Source: UBA1479 sp040216635 (GTDB lineage: Bacteria > Pseudomonadota > Alphaproteobacteria > Rhodospirillales > Casp-alpha2). Taken from it: a stretch of 64,000 bases of DNA. The notes beneath the pieces are model-generated. The model ran no database searches, was not told the DNA's origin, and worked only from the letters and a program-made list of their open reading frames with translations. Location: positions 132,138-196,137 of the forward strand of contig JAVJOU010000006.1 of the NCBI GenBank assembly GCA_040216635.1, given 5' to 3'. This document shows positions 42,573-51,240 of this stretch, piece by piece. The translations under genes and the position numbers were made by a program. How positions within the stretch are numbered: the stretch's first letter is position 1; each line of letters starts with the position of its first letter.

Positions 42573-43717
42573 CCAAGCTGGATATCCCCTTCGGCCGCCC
42601 CTGGATCGACGACGTCGAACGTGACGCCGTGATGGAGGTGCTGTCCGGACACATCCTGACCCATGGCCCCAATTGCCATGCATTTGAAGACGGCTTCGCC
42701 AAGATGATGGGCAGCGGCCACGCGGTCTCGACCTCCAGCTGCATGGCCTCTTTGCATCTTTCGTGGATCGACCTGGGCGTCGGTCCTGGGGACGAAGTCC
42801 TGTTGCCGGCCATGACCCACGTGGCGACGGCCCATGCGGTGGCGTTGACCGGGGCAACGCCCGTGTTCGTGGACAGTGAACTGACCAGCGGCAACATGGA
42901 CCTGGACGACATGGCCGCCAAAGTCACGCCCAAGACCAAGGCCATCGGCATCGTGCATTATATCGGCATCCCCATCGACATGGTGAAGGTCATGGCCCTG
43001 GCCGACAAACACGGATTGAAGGTCGTCGAAGACTGCGCCCTTGCGGTCGAAGCCCGGGTCGACGGCATCCACGTCGGCCTGTTCGGCCATACGGGCTGCT
43101 ATTCCTTTTATCCGGTCAAGCATATCACCTGCGGCGAAGGCGGCATGCTGGTATCCAAGGACCCGGAAACGGTCAAACGCATCGGCGAATTCCGCGCCTT
43201 CAATTATGACCGTACGGGCGGCGGCCCGAAAGTGCCGGGACTGTACGATGTTAAAGGCCTGGGCATGAACTACCGCATGTCGGAAATGCAGGCCGCGCTC
43301 GGTCGTGTGCAATTGACCCGTCTGCCCGATATCATGCGCATGCGCGAAGAAAATTTCCGCGCCCTGCAAAAGGGCCTGATCGCCATCGACGGCGTGCATG
43401 TCCTGGACAGCGGTGAAGAGCGCCTGAAATCCAGCTTCTATTGCGTGATCGCGGTACTGCAGGGGGATTTGGCCCACCGCCGTAACGACATCGCCTTGGC
43501 CCTTAATGAGCGCGGCGTAGGTACGTCGATCTATTACCCGCATCCCATCGGCAGGCTGAAGGTCTACCGCGAAAAGTACGGATATGATCCCGACGGCTTC
43601 AAAGGGGCGACCGCCATCGCCGACAACGCGATCGCCCTGCCCTGCGGCCCGCACCTGGGAGTCAAGGACATGAACGACATCGCGACCTCCATGGCGGAAA
43701 TCATATCCACGATCTAA
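42569..43717 (+). CDS. DegT/DnrJ/EryC1/StrS aminotransferase (copy 1)
   Basis: A 382-residue PLP-dependent sugar aminotransferase. 'SFYPVKHITCGEGGMLVSKD' contains the catalytic lysine, and 'VVEDCALAVEARVDGIHVG' the cofactor-binding Asp. The N-terminus starts 'IPFGRPWIDDVERDAVMEVL'. It converts a keto-sugar to an amino sugar using glutamate as donor, probably the ketone made by the oxidoreductase encoded before it. The 3' end overlaps the convergent TPR/GT9 gene by four bases. Confidence 0.9.
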   Translation: MTKLDIPFGRPWIDDVERDAVMEVLSGHILTHGPNCHAFEDGFAKMMGSGHAVSTSSCMASLHLSWIDLGVGPGDEVLLPAMTHVATAHAVALTGATPVFVDSELTSGNMDLDDMAAKVTPKTKAIGIVHYIGIPIDMVKVMALADKHGLKVVEDCALAVEARVDGIHVGLFGHTGCYSFYPVKHITCGEGGMLVSKDPETVKRIGEFRAFNYDRTGGGPKVPGLYDVKGLGMNYRMSEMQAALGRVQLTRLPDIMRMREENFRALQKGLIAIDGVHVLDSGEERLKSSFYCVIAVLQGDLAHRRNDIALALNERGVGTSIYYPHPIGRLKVYREKYGYDPDGFKGATAIADNAIALPCGPHLGVKDMNDIATSMAEIISTI

Positions 43718-44868
43718 GCCGCCACCGCTGCCTTTAAGGCATTTCGCATATCCTCGATAACGGGCTCCCACTTTCCCCGTTCGTGACATCTGAACAACCG
43801 CGCCGAGCTGTACCAAGGAGTGACTTGCGGATTGTCCGGGTCAAGGTCGGGATAAATGCACCATCTCCAGTCCGGCACACGGTATGTCGGAAGCCAAAAG
43901 GGGCGGTTCATAGCTCCCGCCAGATTGGCCAATGCGCTGTCGACCGCGATGACCATATCCAATTCCGCGATCAATGCCGCCGAGGCGCCCAAGGGATCAT
44001 CGGACGCCATGATGGCCTCGCCCAGATCAATCATTTCCGCCTCCTCGGGAGGCACCGCGATCTGATCCCGTCCATGCAACACTTGCAGCGAGTGGAAGCC
44101 GACACCTGCCGCCCGCAAATCCAGGTCGGCCAGCAGGGGCTGCATCGCGGCAAGCGGAATGGACCGTTCAAAATCGCGTGCGTGTTCCGGGTTTCCCTGC
44201 CAGCACAATCCGACCTTGAACTGTCCTTTCAGGCGTCCACGCCATTCATGTCGCACCGTGTCGTCCGCCGCAATATACGGAGCGGACGGTATCGACCGAG
44301 CATCGGCACAGAACAATCGCGGCAAGCAAAACATGTTTATCCGAGCATCACAGTCCGGCAAGGAATCATTCAATTCCCTTATGTCGGCATCCGGCAACAG
44401 GCGATGCCAGAAAGCGGCCGTACCATCATTGGCCTGAAAGCTGATTTTCCCCACCCGCTGGGCAACCCAGGGAAGGAAACGGGCCAGCAATATCGCATCC
44501 CCCAACCCCAGGTCGGAAAACACCAACAGGTGACCATCAGGCATGGGATCACCCGTCCAATACGGAGCATCCATTTTAGCAAACGGGCGGTGTGTGTAAT
44601 AGGGAAGGTCCAGTCGGTGTTGGAACATGTCCCAAGCCGCATCGTAATTGCCTTTCAGCAATTCGAAAGAACCGACGCTATGCGCCGTTAAAGGGTGTAA
44701 TGGAACCTGCCGCACCAATTGGCGAAACAGGGCATCAGCCTCGAACAATTGACCTTCATGCTGATGGACAGTGGCCCGCACCAAGGCGGACTTGAGCGTC
44801 TCCTGAAGATCGGGGAAATCGGTAACGAGCATTCGTTTGGCGCTCTTCTCGTGTACAGCGTTGGTCAC
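43714..44868 (-). CDS. GT9-like glycosyltransferase with short TPR region (paralogue of 24386)
   Basis: The 384-residue protein has a short TPR-like start (residues 25-80) followed by a heptosyltransferase-like region with 'LLVFSDLGLGDAILLARFLP', 'KVGLCWQGNPEHARDFERSI' and 'LDMVIAVDSALANLAGAMNR'. These align with the protein encoded at 24386, which has a longer TPR domain. The tail 'VPDWRWCIYPDLDPDNPQVT' matches 'VPDWRWMLGRDDSPWYPSMR' there. It is divergent from the epimerase gene at 45131. Donor and acceptor unknown. Confidence 0.72.
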   Translation of the reverse strand: MTNAVHEKSAKRMLVTDFPDLQETLKSALVRATVHQHEGQLFEADALFRQLVRQVPLHPLTAHSVGSFELLKGNYDAAWDMFQHRLDLPYYTHRPFAKMDAPYWTGDPMPDGHLLVFSDLGLGDAILLARFLPWVAQRVGKISFQANDGTAAFWHRLLPDADIRELNDSLPDCDARINMFCLPRLFCADARSIPSAPYIAADDTVRHEWRGRLKGQFKVGLCWQGNPEHARDFERSIPLAAMQPLLADLDLRAAGVGFHSLQVLHGRDQIAVPPEEAEMIDLGEAIMASDDPLGASAALIAELDMVIAVDSALANLAGAMNRPFWLPTYRVPDWRWCIYPDLDPDNPQVTPWYSSARLFRCHERGKWEPVIEDMRNALKAAVAA

Positions 44869-44908
44869 GTCAGATGGGTCGTCAGGATACCCTCACGGCG
44901 CAAGGTCG

Positions 44909-44932
44909 AAAATCCATATTCCTATGGATTTT
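44909..44932. promoter_or_regulatory. Perfect 10-bp inverted repeat in the divergent region
   Basis: AAAATCCATA-TTCC-TATGGATTTT has exact 10-bp arms and a 4-base centre. It lies 41 bp upstream of the minus-strand start at 44868 and five bases from the CRP-like site. It may be an operator or a hairpin in the minus-strand leader. Confidence 0.5.
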
Positions 44933-44936
44933 GCTT

Positions 44937-44952
44937 TGTGACAGGGATCACA
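44937..44952. promoter_or_regulatory. CRP/FNR-family site
   Basis: TGTGACAGGGATCACA matches TGTGA-N6-TCACA exactly. It lies upstream of the CtrA-like promoter of the epimerase gene, in the spacing range for an activator. It could also serve the divergent gene. Confidence 0.55.
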
Positions 44953-44978
44953 GACGCCTCTCCCCATCAGTGCGACGG

Positions 44979-45018
44979 TTAACATGCCTTTAAGAATTTA
45001 GGGTTAACGTGCTATGCT
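44979..45018 (+). promoter_or_regulatory. CtrA-box promoter of the epimerase/amidination operon
   Basis: TTAACATGCCTTTAA (44979-44993) is an exact TTAA-N7-TTAA CtrA box. Its right half overlaps a possible -35 (TTTAAG, 44989-44994), and TATGCT at 45013-45018 follows after 18 bases as a -10. This is the usual layout of CtrA-activated flagellar promoters in alphaproteobacteria. Confidence 0.55.
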
Positions 45019-45085
45019 AAGAGCCCGTGACCCCCCTTTTGATACGAGACATCACGGATGATCGATCTCGTCAAATGGTCGGCAT

Positions 45086-45104
45086 GCTTCCGAGAAACGG
45101 AAGC
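45086..45104 (+). other. Leader hairpin before the epimerase gene
   Basis: GCTTCCG-AGAAA-CGGAAGC is a perfect 7-bp stem with a 5-base loop. It ends 26 bases before the ATG at 45131 and just upstream of the AGAGGAG ribosome site. No T-run follows, so it is more likely an mRNA stability or translation element than a terminator. Confidence 0.4.
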
Positions 45105-45130
45105 AACGGACTCAGAAAGAGGAGAATAGC

Positions 45131-46219
45131 ATGTCTACGATTCTGACTCCCGATAGGATCAAGTCCGCGTTGAGCGGCGAACGCATTGCGTTGGTCGGCG
45201 GTGCCGGGTTCATCGGTCATAATCTTGCGTTGGGATTACGCGAGCATGGCGCCGGCGTTCTGATCGTTGATAATCTAATGCAGAATAATCTGCTGGCGAA
45301 TATTTCGGATAAATCCATTGATCCGTTCCGCCGCGAACTGAATTTCAACTTCCTCCGCCAGCGGTTCGAAATGCTCCGCGATGCCGGTGTCGAGATTGCC
45401 AGCGCGGATGCGCGCTCCATGCTCGACCTGGAGAACGCGTTGATGAAGTTCATGCCGACCAAGATCGTGCACTTGGCTGCGATTTCCAGTGCTGTGGATG
45501 CCAAGAAAATGCCGGGCCATTGCTTCGACCTGCAGCTGATCACCCTGCGCAACGTGCTTGAGTACACGCAACTGCATCCGGATGTGGTCAACCGTGTGGT
45601 ATTTATGAGCTCAAGCACTGTTTATGGCGACTTCAAGACCCAGATCGTTGATGAAAACGTCCGGCCCCAGCCTTACGGCATTTATGCCAACACCAAGTTC
45701 ATGGGCGAACGGCTGGTCCGCACCTATAACGACCAATACGGCCTGAATGTCGCCATTGTACGGCCCTCGGCGCTGTATGGCGAACGCTGCATCTCGCGAC
45801 GCGTCAGCCAGGCCTTTATTGAAAATGCGCTGATGGGCAAACCATTGATGCTCGAAGGCGGCGGAGATGGACGCCTGGACTTCACCTACATCACGGACTT
45901 GGTGGATGGTATTGTCCGCTCGCTCGCCGTTGAAATGGCTCCGAAGTCCTCTAACACCTTCAACATCACATTCGGCAATTCACGCTCGATCCTCGAGCTG
46001 GCTAATATCGTTAAGGATGTCGTGCCCTCGGCCGAACTTGTCGAGGTTCCGCGCGACACCATCAAACCGATCCGTGGCACCTTGTCGACACAACGTGCCA
46101 AAGAGAACCTGAGCTTCGAAGCAAAATGGCCGCTCGAAACCGGATACCGCCGCTATTGCGAATGGTATGTGGAGCAATGGGAACGCGTTCAGGCTAAGAT
46201 GGGCGCCAATCTGGCCTGA
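45131..46219 (+). CDS. NAD-dependent nucleotide-sugar epimerase/dehydratase
   Basis: A 362-residue extended short-chain dehydrogenase with 'RIALVGGAGFIGHNLALGL' (NAD-binding GxxGxxG), 'VVFMSSSTVYGDF' and the catalytic 'YGIYANTK' (YxxxK). 'RPSALYGERC' and 'DFTYITDLVDGIVRSL' are typical of UDP-sugar epimerases. Which hydroxyl is changed cannot be told; a first step on UDP-GlcNAc or the like is plausible for the nonulosonate pathway. It has a strong ribosome site (AGAGGAG) and leads a transcription unit that runs to about 56006, with its own CtrA-like promoter. Confidence 0.85.
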   Translation: MSTILTPDRIKSALSGERIALVGGAGFIGHNLALGLREHGAGVLIVDNLMQNNLLANISDKSIDPFRRELNFNFLRQRFEMLRDAGVEIASADARSMLDLENALMKFMPTKIVHLAAISSAVDAKKMPGHCFDLQLITLRNVLEYTQLHPDVVNRVVFMSSSTVYGDFKTQIVDENVRPQPYGIYANTKFMGERLVRTYNDQYGLNVAIVRPSALYGERCISRRVSQAFIENALMGKPLMLEGGGDGRLDFTYITDLVDGIVRSLAVEMAPKSSNTFNITFGNSRSILELANIVKDVVPSAELVEVPRDTIKPIRGTLSTQRAKENLSFEAKWPLETGYRRYCEWYVEQWERVQAKMGANLA

Positions 46220-46272
46220 CGCCAGTCAACCTTTCCATTCGGGCCATTTGCCCGACTTGACCGACCGGAACC

Positions 46273-46902
46273 ATGATCGGGCCAATGATCGGGATTGTAG
46301 ATTACGGCCTCGGCAACCTTACATCGGTTGCCGGGGCCGTCTCCAAACTGGGCTTTGATGCGGTCGTCTCCAGCGACGCAGCCGTCCTTGCCGCGGCGGA
46401 TAAACTGATCCTGCCCGGGGTCGGCGCGTTCCCCGACGGCATGGCCAACCTGACCGAACGCGGATTGATCGACGTCCTGAACGACCTGGTGATCGCACAA
46501 CGCAAACCGATCCTAGGTATTTGCCTGGGCTTTCAACTGTTGGGAGCCAGCAGCGAAGAATTCGGCCACACGGCGGGCCTGGGGTGGATCGATACCCCGG
46601 TCACCCGCCTAGCCCCAAATAATGCGTCTTTACGCGTTCCCCATGTCGGCTGGAACGACCTGACCCAGACCGCACCGGATTGCATCCTGTTCGACGGCAT
46701 CCATGATGAAGCACTGTTCTATTTCGTCCATACCTATCGCATGGAAACACCGCCGGACGGATCACAAATCGGCACTTGCGATTACGGCGGTGTGTTCACG
46801 GCCGCGGTACAAAAAGGCAGCGTATTCGGCACCCAATTCCACCCTGAAAAAAGTCAGCAGGCCGGCCTGACCTTGTTGCAGAATTTCCTGGAGAAGGCGT
46901 AA
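46273..46902 (+). CDS. hisH: HisH-like glutamine amidotransferase of a sugar amidination system
   Basis: A 209-residue class I amidotransferase with the nucleophile in 'ILGICLGFQLLGASSEEFG' and the His-Glu pair in 'GTQFHPEKSQQAG'. It starts 'MIGIVDYGLGNLTSVAGAVS', as in HisH. It lies next to a HisF-like gene and an N-acetyl sugar amidotransferase gene and not with other histidine genes. This matches the trios (WbpG-HisH2-HisF2, PseA-type) that make acetamidino groups on sugars. It would supply ammonia from glutamine to its partner. Confidence 0.87.
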   Translation: MIGPMIGIVDYGLGNLTSVAGAVSKLGFDAVVSSDAAVLAAADKLILPGVGAFPDGMANLTERGLIDVLNDLVIAQRKPILGICLGFQLLGASSEEFGHTAGLGWIDTPVTRLAPNNASLRVPHVGWNDLTQTAPDCILFDGIHDEALFYFVHTYRMETPPDGSQIGTCDYGGVFTAAVQKGSVFGTQFHPEKSQQAGLTLLQNFLEKA

Positions 46903-47654
46903 TGCTGCGCAACCGCCTGATCACGGTTCTGACCTTCAACAACGGCACGCTGTTCCGCACCAAGCTGTTCGAACCGGATTACCGCTACACCCATAATTTC
47001 GTCGACAGCTGGTCCGTGGACGAGATCGTGATGCTGGACGTGACCCGCGAACCCGACGCGGATAAGCACGCATTCTATGAAGTCGTCACCCAGTTCGCCA
47101 AGGAATGCTTCGTGCCTTTGGCAGTCGGCGGCGGCATCCGCACGCTCGACGACGCCAGGAAAATGATGGCCGTCGGCGGCGACAAAGTCGTCGTCAATTC
47201 AGGGGCGATTGAACGGCCGGAATTGATCACCGAAATCGCTGAAGCCTACGGCAGTCAATGCGTGGTGCTGTCCGTTGATGCCCGCAAGTCGGACAGGCTG
47301 GAGGGCGGCTATGAAGTCTTTTCCCATTTCGCGGCAAGGCCTACCGGCAAAACACCCGATGCCTGGGCACGCGAGGGCGAGAACCTGGGTGCGGGGGAAA
47401 TCATGATCACCTCGGCTGAACGGGATGGATCGCTTCAAGGCTACGACATCGAGCTTTGCCGCTGCGTTTCCGACGCCGTCACCGTGCCCGTCCTGGGCAT
47501 GGCCGGAGCCGGAAACTGGAAGCATTTTGTCGAAGGCGTGGAAAAAGGCGGCCTGTCCGCCGTCTGCACGCAAAACATCTATCATTTCACGGAAACCTCC
47601 ATCGCCAGTGCCAAGAAATTCATGGAAAAGAAAGGTATTCCCGTCAGGCTGTGA
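46902..47654 (+). CDS. hisF: HisF-like synthase subunit of a sugar amidination system
   Basis: A 250-residue TIM-barrel protein with HisF features: 'EIVMLDVTREPDADKHAF' with the first catalytic-type Asp, 'VPLAVGGGIRTLDDARKMM' and 'VLSVDARKSDRLEGG'. The gene overlaps hisH by one base (TAATG). In true histidine synthesis HisF starts 'LAKRIIPCLDV'; here it starts 'MLRNRLITVLTFNNGTLFRT', the version seen in sugar-amidine clusters. Together with the HisH-like protein it should deliver ammonia for conversion of an N-acetyl to an acetamidino group. Confidence 0.85.
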   Translation: MLRNRLITVLTFNNGTLFRTKLFEPDYRYTHNFVDSWSVDEIVMLDVTREPDADKHAFYEVVTQFAKECFVPLAVGGGIRTLDDARKMMAVGGDKVVVNSGAIERPELITEIAEAYGSQCVVLSVDARKSDRLEGGYEVFSHFAARPTGKTPDAWAREGENLGAGEIMITSAERDGSLQGYDIELCRCVSDAVTVPVLGMAGAGNWKHFVEGVEKGGLSAVCTQNIYHFTETSIASAKKFMEKKGIPVRL

Positions 47655-47739
47655 GCGCTGGAATTCAACCGGCTTCGGGATGATGGGAAGGCCCGGGAAC
47701 ACGGGCCCGGAATTACTCGCCGGGGATTATTGGGAAGAG

Positions 47740-48849
47740 ATGGTCAAATACTGCACAACCTGCCTGATGCCGGATACCCGGCCGCGGATTGTTTTCGACG
47801 ATGACGGTGTGTGTAACGCCTGTCACACGGCGGCTGCCAAGGAAGACATCGACTGGGATGCCCGGCGCGCGGAATTTTTGGAATACGTCGAGAAATTCCG
47901 CCCCGCAGACGGCCCCTACGACTGCATCGTGCCTTGGTCCGGCGGCAAGGATTCCAGCGCCATCGCCTGGAAGCTCAAGTTCGAATTCGACTTGAACCCC
48001 TTGCTTGTCACTTTTTCACCGCTGATGCCCAATGATATCGCCGTCCATAACCGCGAGGAAATGATCAAGGCGGGCTTCGACCACGTTATGGTTCGCGCCA
48101 ATCAGAAAGTTTCGCGCCATCTGTCGCGCCGGTTTTTCATCGAACGCGGTGATCCGAAAATCCACTGGAACGCCGGCGTCAATTCCGTACCGGTCCAAAC
48201 CGCCGTGAACTACAAAGTCCCCTTGATCTTCTACGCAGAGCACGGTGAAAGCGAATACGGCGGGCGCGTGCTGTCGGAAGAGCACCGCAAAATCCGCGAT
48301 TTCGCCGAGGTTCTTGAACATCAGATCGGCGACGACCCCTACAACTGGATGGACGATGTGGTGGATGAAAAGGATCTCGCCCCATATGTCTACCCAGACC
48401 CGGGACAGGTCGAGGAAATCGGCGTGAAGGCGCTCTATTTTGCCTATTTCTTCCGCTGGTCGATGAAGGAAAACTACGACTACATCAAGGACAAGATCGA
48501 TTTCCGGTTGGCGGAAAACGGCCGCACGGACGGCACCTTCACCAATTTCGACAGCCTGGATGACAAGATCGACAATCTTTATTACCACATGCAATTCATC
48601 AAGTTCGGGTTCGGGCGCGCCGTGCGCGATGCCTGCCGGATGATCCAGAACAATCAGATGACTCGCGAGGAAGGGCTGGCCCTGGCGCGCAAGTACGATG
48701 CCGAATTCCCCAAGACTTTCCATGACGAGCACCTTGACTACCTGAGCCTGTCAGAAAGCGAATTTCAGGAGACCGTCGACAAACACCGCGACCCACAAAT
48801 CTGGGATAAACGCGGCAACGAATGGGCCCTGAAAGTCCCTGTGGAATAA
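47740..48849 (+). CDS. N-acetyl sugar amidotransferase (WbpG/PseA type)
   Basis: The 369-residue enzyme begins 'MVKYCTTCLMPDTRPRIVFD' and has two zinc-type Cys pairs (CTTC and CNAC in 'DGVCNACHT'), then the ATP-pyrophosphatase loop 'IVPWSGGKDSSAIAWKL'. This is the WbpG/PseA family that turns an N-acetyl into an acetamidino group with ATP and ammonia. The ATG at 47740 is chosen by homology; the frame itself extends far upstream. Its operon place directly after the HisH/HisF pair is the standard arrangement. Confidence 0.9.
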   Translation: MVKYCTTCLMPDTRPRIVFDDDGVCNACHTAAAKEDIDWDARRAEFLEYVEKFRPADGPYDCIVPWSGGKDSSAIAWKLKFEFDLNPLLVTFSPLMPNDIAVHNREEMIKAGFDHVMVRANQKVSRHLSRRFFIERGDPKIHWNAGVNSVPVQTAVNYKVPLIFYAEHGESEYGGRVLSEEHRKIRDFAEVLEHQIGDDPYNWMDDVVDEKDLAPYVYPDPGQVEEIGVKALYFAYFFRWSMKENYDYIKDKIDFRLAENGRTDGTFTNFDSLDDKIDNLYYHMQFIKFGFGRAVRDACRMIQNNQMTREEGLALARKYDAEFPKTFHDEHLDYLSLSESEFQETVDKHRDPQIWDKRGNEWALKVPVE

Positions 48850-48872
48850 GCGTCAGCACGGAGACCCCGGCC

Positions 48873-49772
48873 ATGCAAAATTACCCTTGCGACCTATGCA
48901 AAAGCGAAGACCTGGCCGAAATTGCCTGTGCACCGACCTATATGGCGGGCCGGTCGCTGCATGTTTGTAAATCCTGCGGCATGGTGCAGGTTGCCCATCG
49001 CAAGACCCCGGAGGGAATCAGGGCCGCCTGGGCGGACGAGATGTACCGTGCAGACGAAAAAACGCGCCTGTCCGATACCACCTATACGGCCCGCATGCCC
49101 GCCGTTCATGCCCGCCAGACCTTCGCCGCCGACTTCATCGACGAAGCCGTCTCGTTCCGTGGCAAAAGCATTTGTGACTTGGGTGCGGGCGAAGGCGACT
49201 TCCTGGAGATGCTCCAATCGGAAGAGTACGGCGCCGCTGAGGTCTTCGCGATCGAACCTTCCCACGCCAACTGCCGCATTCTGGGCGAACGCGGGATCGC
49301 CAATTTTGTCGGCATCGCCGAAGAATATGTGGACCAAGTCAGTGACCACGAAGGAACCTTTGACGTCGTTACCATCATCTGGACGTTGGAAAATTGCCAT
49401 TCAGCCAGCGACGTCATGGACGCGGCCTGGCGGCTCTGCAAACCCGGCGGTCATGTCGCCGTGGCCACGGGATCGCGCATCCTAGTGCCGTTCAAGAAGC
49501 CACTGCAGTATTACATCGGCCCCAATGCCGACGTGCACCCCTATCATTTCTCGGCCCGCACCCTAGAAGGCTACATGGCCCAGGCCGGGTTCAAAAAGAC
49601 CGACGTCAATCGTTTCATCGACTCAGATTATCTTGTCATGGTCGGCGAAAAGACCGGCCGATCGGCCCCCATCACCTGGAAAGGTGATAACGCCACGGCA
49701 GTGCTCGGATTTTTCGAGCGCTGGGACAGGGAAACCCGCGGCTTCTACATGGAAGACGGACCCGACCCATGA
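48873..49772 (+). CDS. Zinc-ribbon class I SAM methyltransferase
   Basis: A 299-residue protein with an N-terminal four-Cys motif ('YPCDLCKSEDL' and 'LHVCKSCGMVQVAHR') like that of sugar C-methyltransferases, followed by 'SICDLGAGEGDFLEMLQSEE' as SAM motif I and 'VTIIWTLENCHSASDVMDA'. The start has GGAG nine bases upstream. It probably methylates a nucleotide sugar or a side chain of the final glycan. It overlaps the next gene by four bases. Confidence 0.82.
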   Translation: MQNYPCDLCKSEDLAEIACAPTYMAGRSLHVCKSCGMVQVAHRKTPEGIRAAWADEMYRADEKTRLSDTTYTARMPAVHARQTFAADFIDEAVSFRGKSICDLGAGEGDFLEMLQSEEYGAAEVFAIEPSHANCRILGERGIANFVGIAEEYVDQVSDHEGTFDVVTIIWTLENCHSASDVMDAAWRLCKPGGHVAVATGSRILVPFKKPLQYYIGPNADVHPYHFSARTLEGYMAQAGFKKTDVNRFIDSDYLVMVGEKTGRSAPITWKGDNATAVLGFFERWDRETRGFYMEDGPDP

Positions 49773-50524
49773 TCGCCGCCGGGGCCGCATCGACCGCCGC
49801 CCTCGACTGCCGGGAACAGGCATTTGAAACCGGGATCGCGGGTCTTCCCGTGGCCAAGCTTACGCTTCCCGATAACGATGACGGCATCGCTCCGGCGCTT
49901 GCCGATCTTCAACAATCCTGGCGTGAACAAGGTATGTGGCTGGTTTCCTGCCGGGTGCCGGCCGACCGGAAAGTTATCATTCAAGAACTTGAAAACATTG
50001 ATTTTTCAGCGATTGAAACGCTGATTACCTTCTACCAGAAGACCCGTCCGGCACGTGATCTGGTCGCCGAAACGGGGCTTGCCCGCACGCATGAAATCGA
50101 TGCCTGCGTCGACCTGGCACTGGGTGCCTTCACCTATGACCGCTTGCATCGCGATAAGCGTGTTCCCGACCGCATTGCCGATGCCATCCGCGCAGCCTGG
50201 GTGCGGAACGACATCGCTGGCCGGGCCGCAGCCCCCCTGGTGGCCCGCATCGATGATCGTGTCGCCGGGTTCAATCTATGCCTGAAGACCGGCCGTACCG
50301 CCGTCATCGACCTGATCGCGGTTGCATCGGACTTTCGCCGCCGGGGACTGGCCGGCCAGATGATAGAAGCGGCCTTCCACCATTTCGGCGGCACCATCGA
50401 CGGTATTCGCGTCGGCACGCAGGAAGACAACACGGCCTCCATCAAGCTTTATGAAAGTGCGGGGTTTGAGGTTGAGACCCGACAGGTGACCCTCCACTGG
50501 GTCAATCCCGAGGTTACGCCATGA
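49769..50524 (+). CDS. GNAT-family N-acyltransferase (WecD-like)
   Basis: A 251-residue protein whose C-terminal half is a GNAT domain. 'AVIDLIAVASDFRRRGLAGQ' has the acetyl-CoA-binding R-x-x-G-x-A/G motif, and 'VGTQEDNTASIKLYESAGFE' the family's motif B. The N-terminal half resembles that of WecD (dTDP-fucosamine acetyltransferase). It should acylate the amine made by one of the two DegT-type aminotransferases. ATGA overlaps join it to the genes on both sides. Confidence 0.82.
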   Translation: MIAAGAASTAALDCREQAFETGIAGLPVAKLTLPDNDDGIAPALADLQQSWREQGMWLVSCRVPADRKVIIQELENIDFSAIETLITFYQKTRPARDLVAETGLARTHEIDACVDLALGAFTYDRLHRDKRVPDRIADAIRAAWVRNDIAGRAAAPLVARIDDRVAGFNLCLKTGRTAVIDLIAVASDFRRRGLAGQMIEAAFHHFGGTIDGIRVGTQEDNTASIKLYESAGFEVETRQVTLHWVNPEVTP

Positions 50525-51240
50525 CAACCGGGATCGTCATCTTCGCACGGCTTGATTCCTCACGCCTGCCGGGCAAAGTCCTGATGCCCCTGGCAGACGC
50601 GCCCATGCTGGACTGGACCCTGCAGCGTTGCCGGGCGGCGGGACTGCCCATGATGCTGGCGACCACCGACCGCGACCTTGATGCTCCCATCGCCGATTTC
50701 GCGGCTGCAGCCGACCTGAACATTTATCGCGGCGAGACCAACGATGTTCTCGGCCGCGCCCTGGGTGCCGCGCGGTCTTTTGGGCTGCAAACCTTGATCC
50801 GCATTTCCGGCGACAGCCCGTTCATCGACCCCGCCGTGATCCGGGCCGTGGCCGACGTTCATGCCCGCGAAACCCCAGACCTGACGACCAACGTCTTTCC
50901 CCGAACCTTTCCGCCCGGCATCAGTGTCGAGGCCGTTCCGACCACCACTTTGGAACGCCTGGACGCCGAGGCGACCAGTACGCATTACCGCGAACACGTG
51001 ACGCTCTATGCCTATGAAAACCCGGGAAATTTCCGCATTATTAACGTTCCGGCAAGCGGGCCGGATTATAGAGATGATAGCCATAAGGACCTGCATCTGG
51101 CCGTCGACACCGGGGAGGATTACACACGGGCGGAATGGATTGCCCGGCACCTGACATCCCGTGAAGCCGGCCTTGGTGAAATCGCCCGCTTGGCACGGGA
51201 ATATGAAATGAAGGCATCCGACGAAGGAATTGCGACATGA
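50521..51240 (+). CDS. SpsF-family cytidylyltransferase (copy 2)
   Basis: A 239-residue nucleotidyltransferase with 'IVIFARLDSSRLPGKVLMPL', the family nucleotide-binding loop, and 'LIRISGDSPFIDPAVIRAVA', the metal site. The end 'LHLAVDTGEDYTRAEWIARH' is typical of SpsF. It is the second of three such enzymes here. ATGA overlaps join it to both neighbours. Confidence 0.85.
   Translation: MTTGIVIFARLDSSRLPGKVLMPLADAPMLDWTLQRCRAAGLPMMLATTDRDLDAPIADFAAAADLNIYRGETNDVLGRALGAARSFGLQTLIRISGDSPFIDPAVIRAVADVHARETPDLTTNVFPRTFPPGISVEAVPTTTLERLDAEATSTHYREHVTLYAYENPGNFRIINVPASGPDYRDDSHKDLHLAVDTGEDYTRAEWIARHLTSREAGLGEIARLAREYEMKASDEGIAT

Noticed and set aside
46273..47654. Histidine biosynthesis hisH-hisF
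   Set aside because: No other his genes are present, and the sugar amidotransferase gene follows directly, as in amidine-forming glycan clusters.
47425..47739. N-terminal extension of the sugar amidotransferase overlapping the hisF-like gene
   Set aside because: This would overlap hisF by 230 bp, and the family start (MVKYCTTCLMPD) is at 47740.
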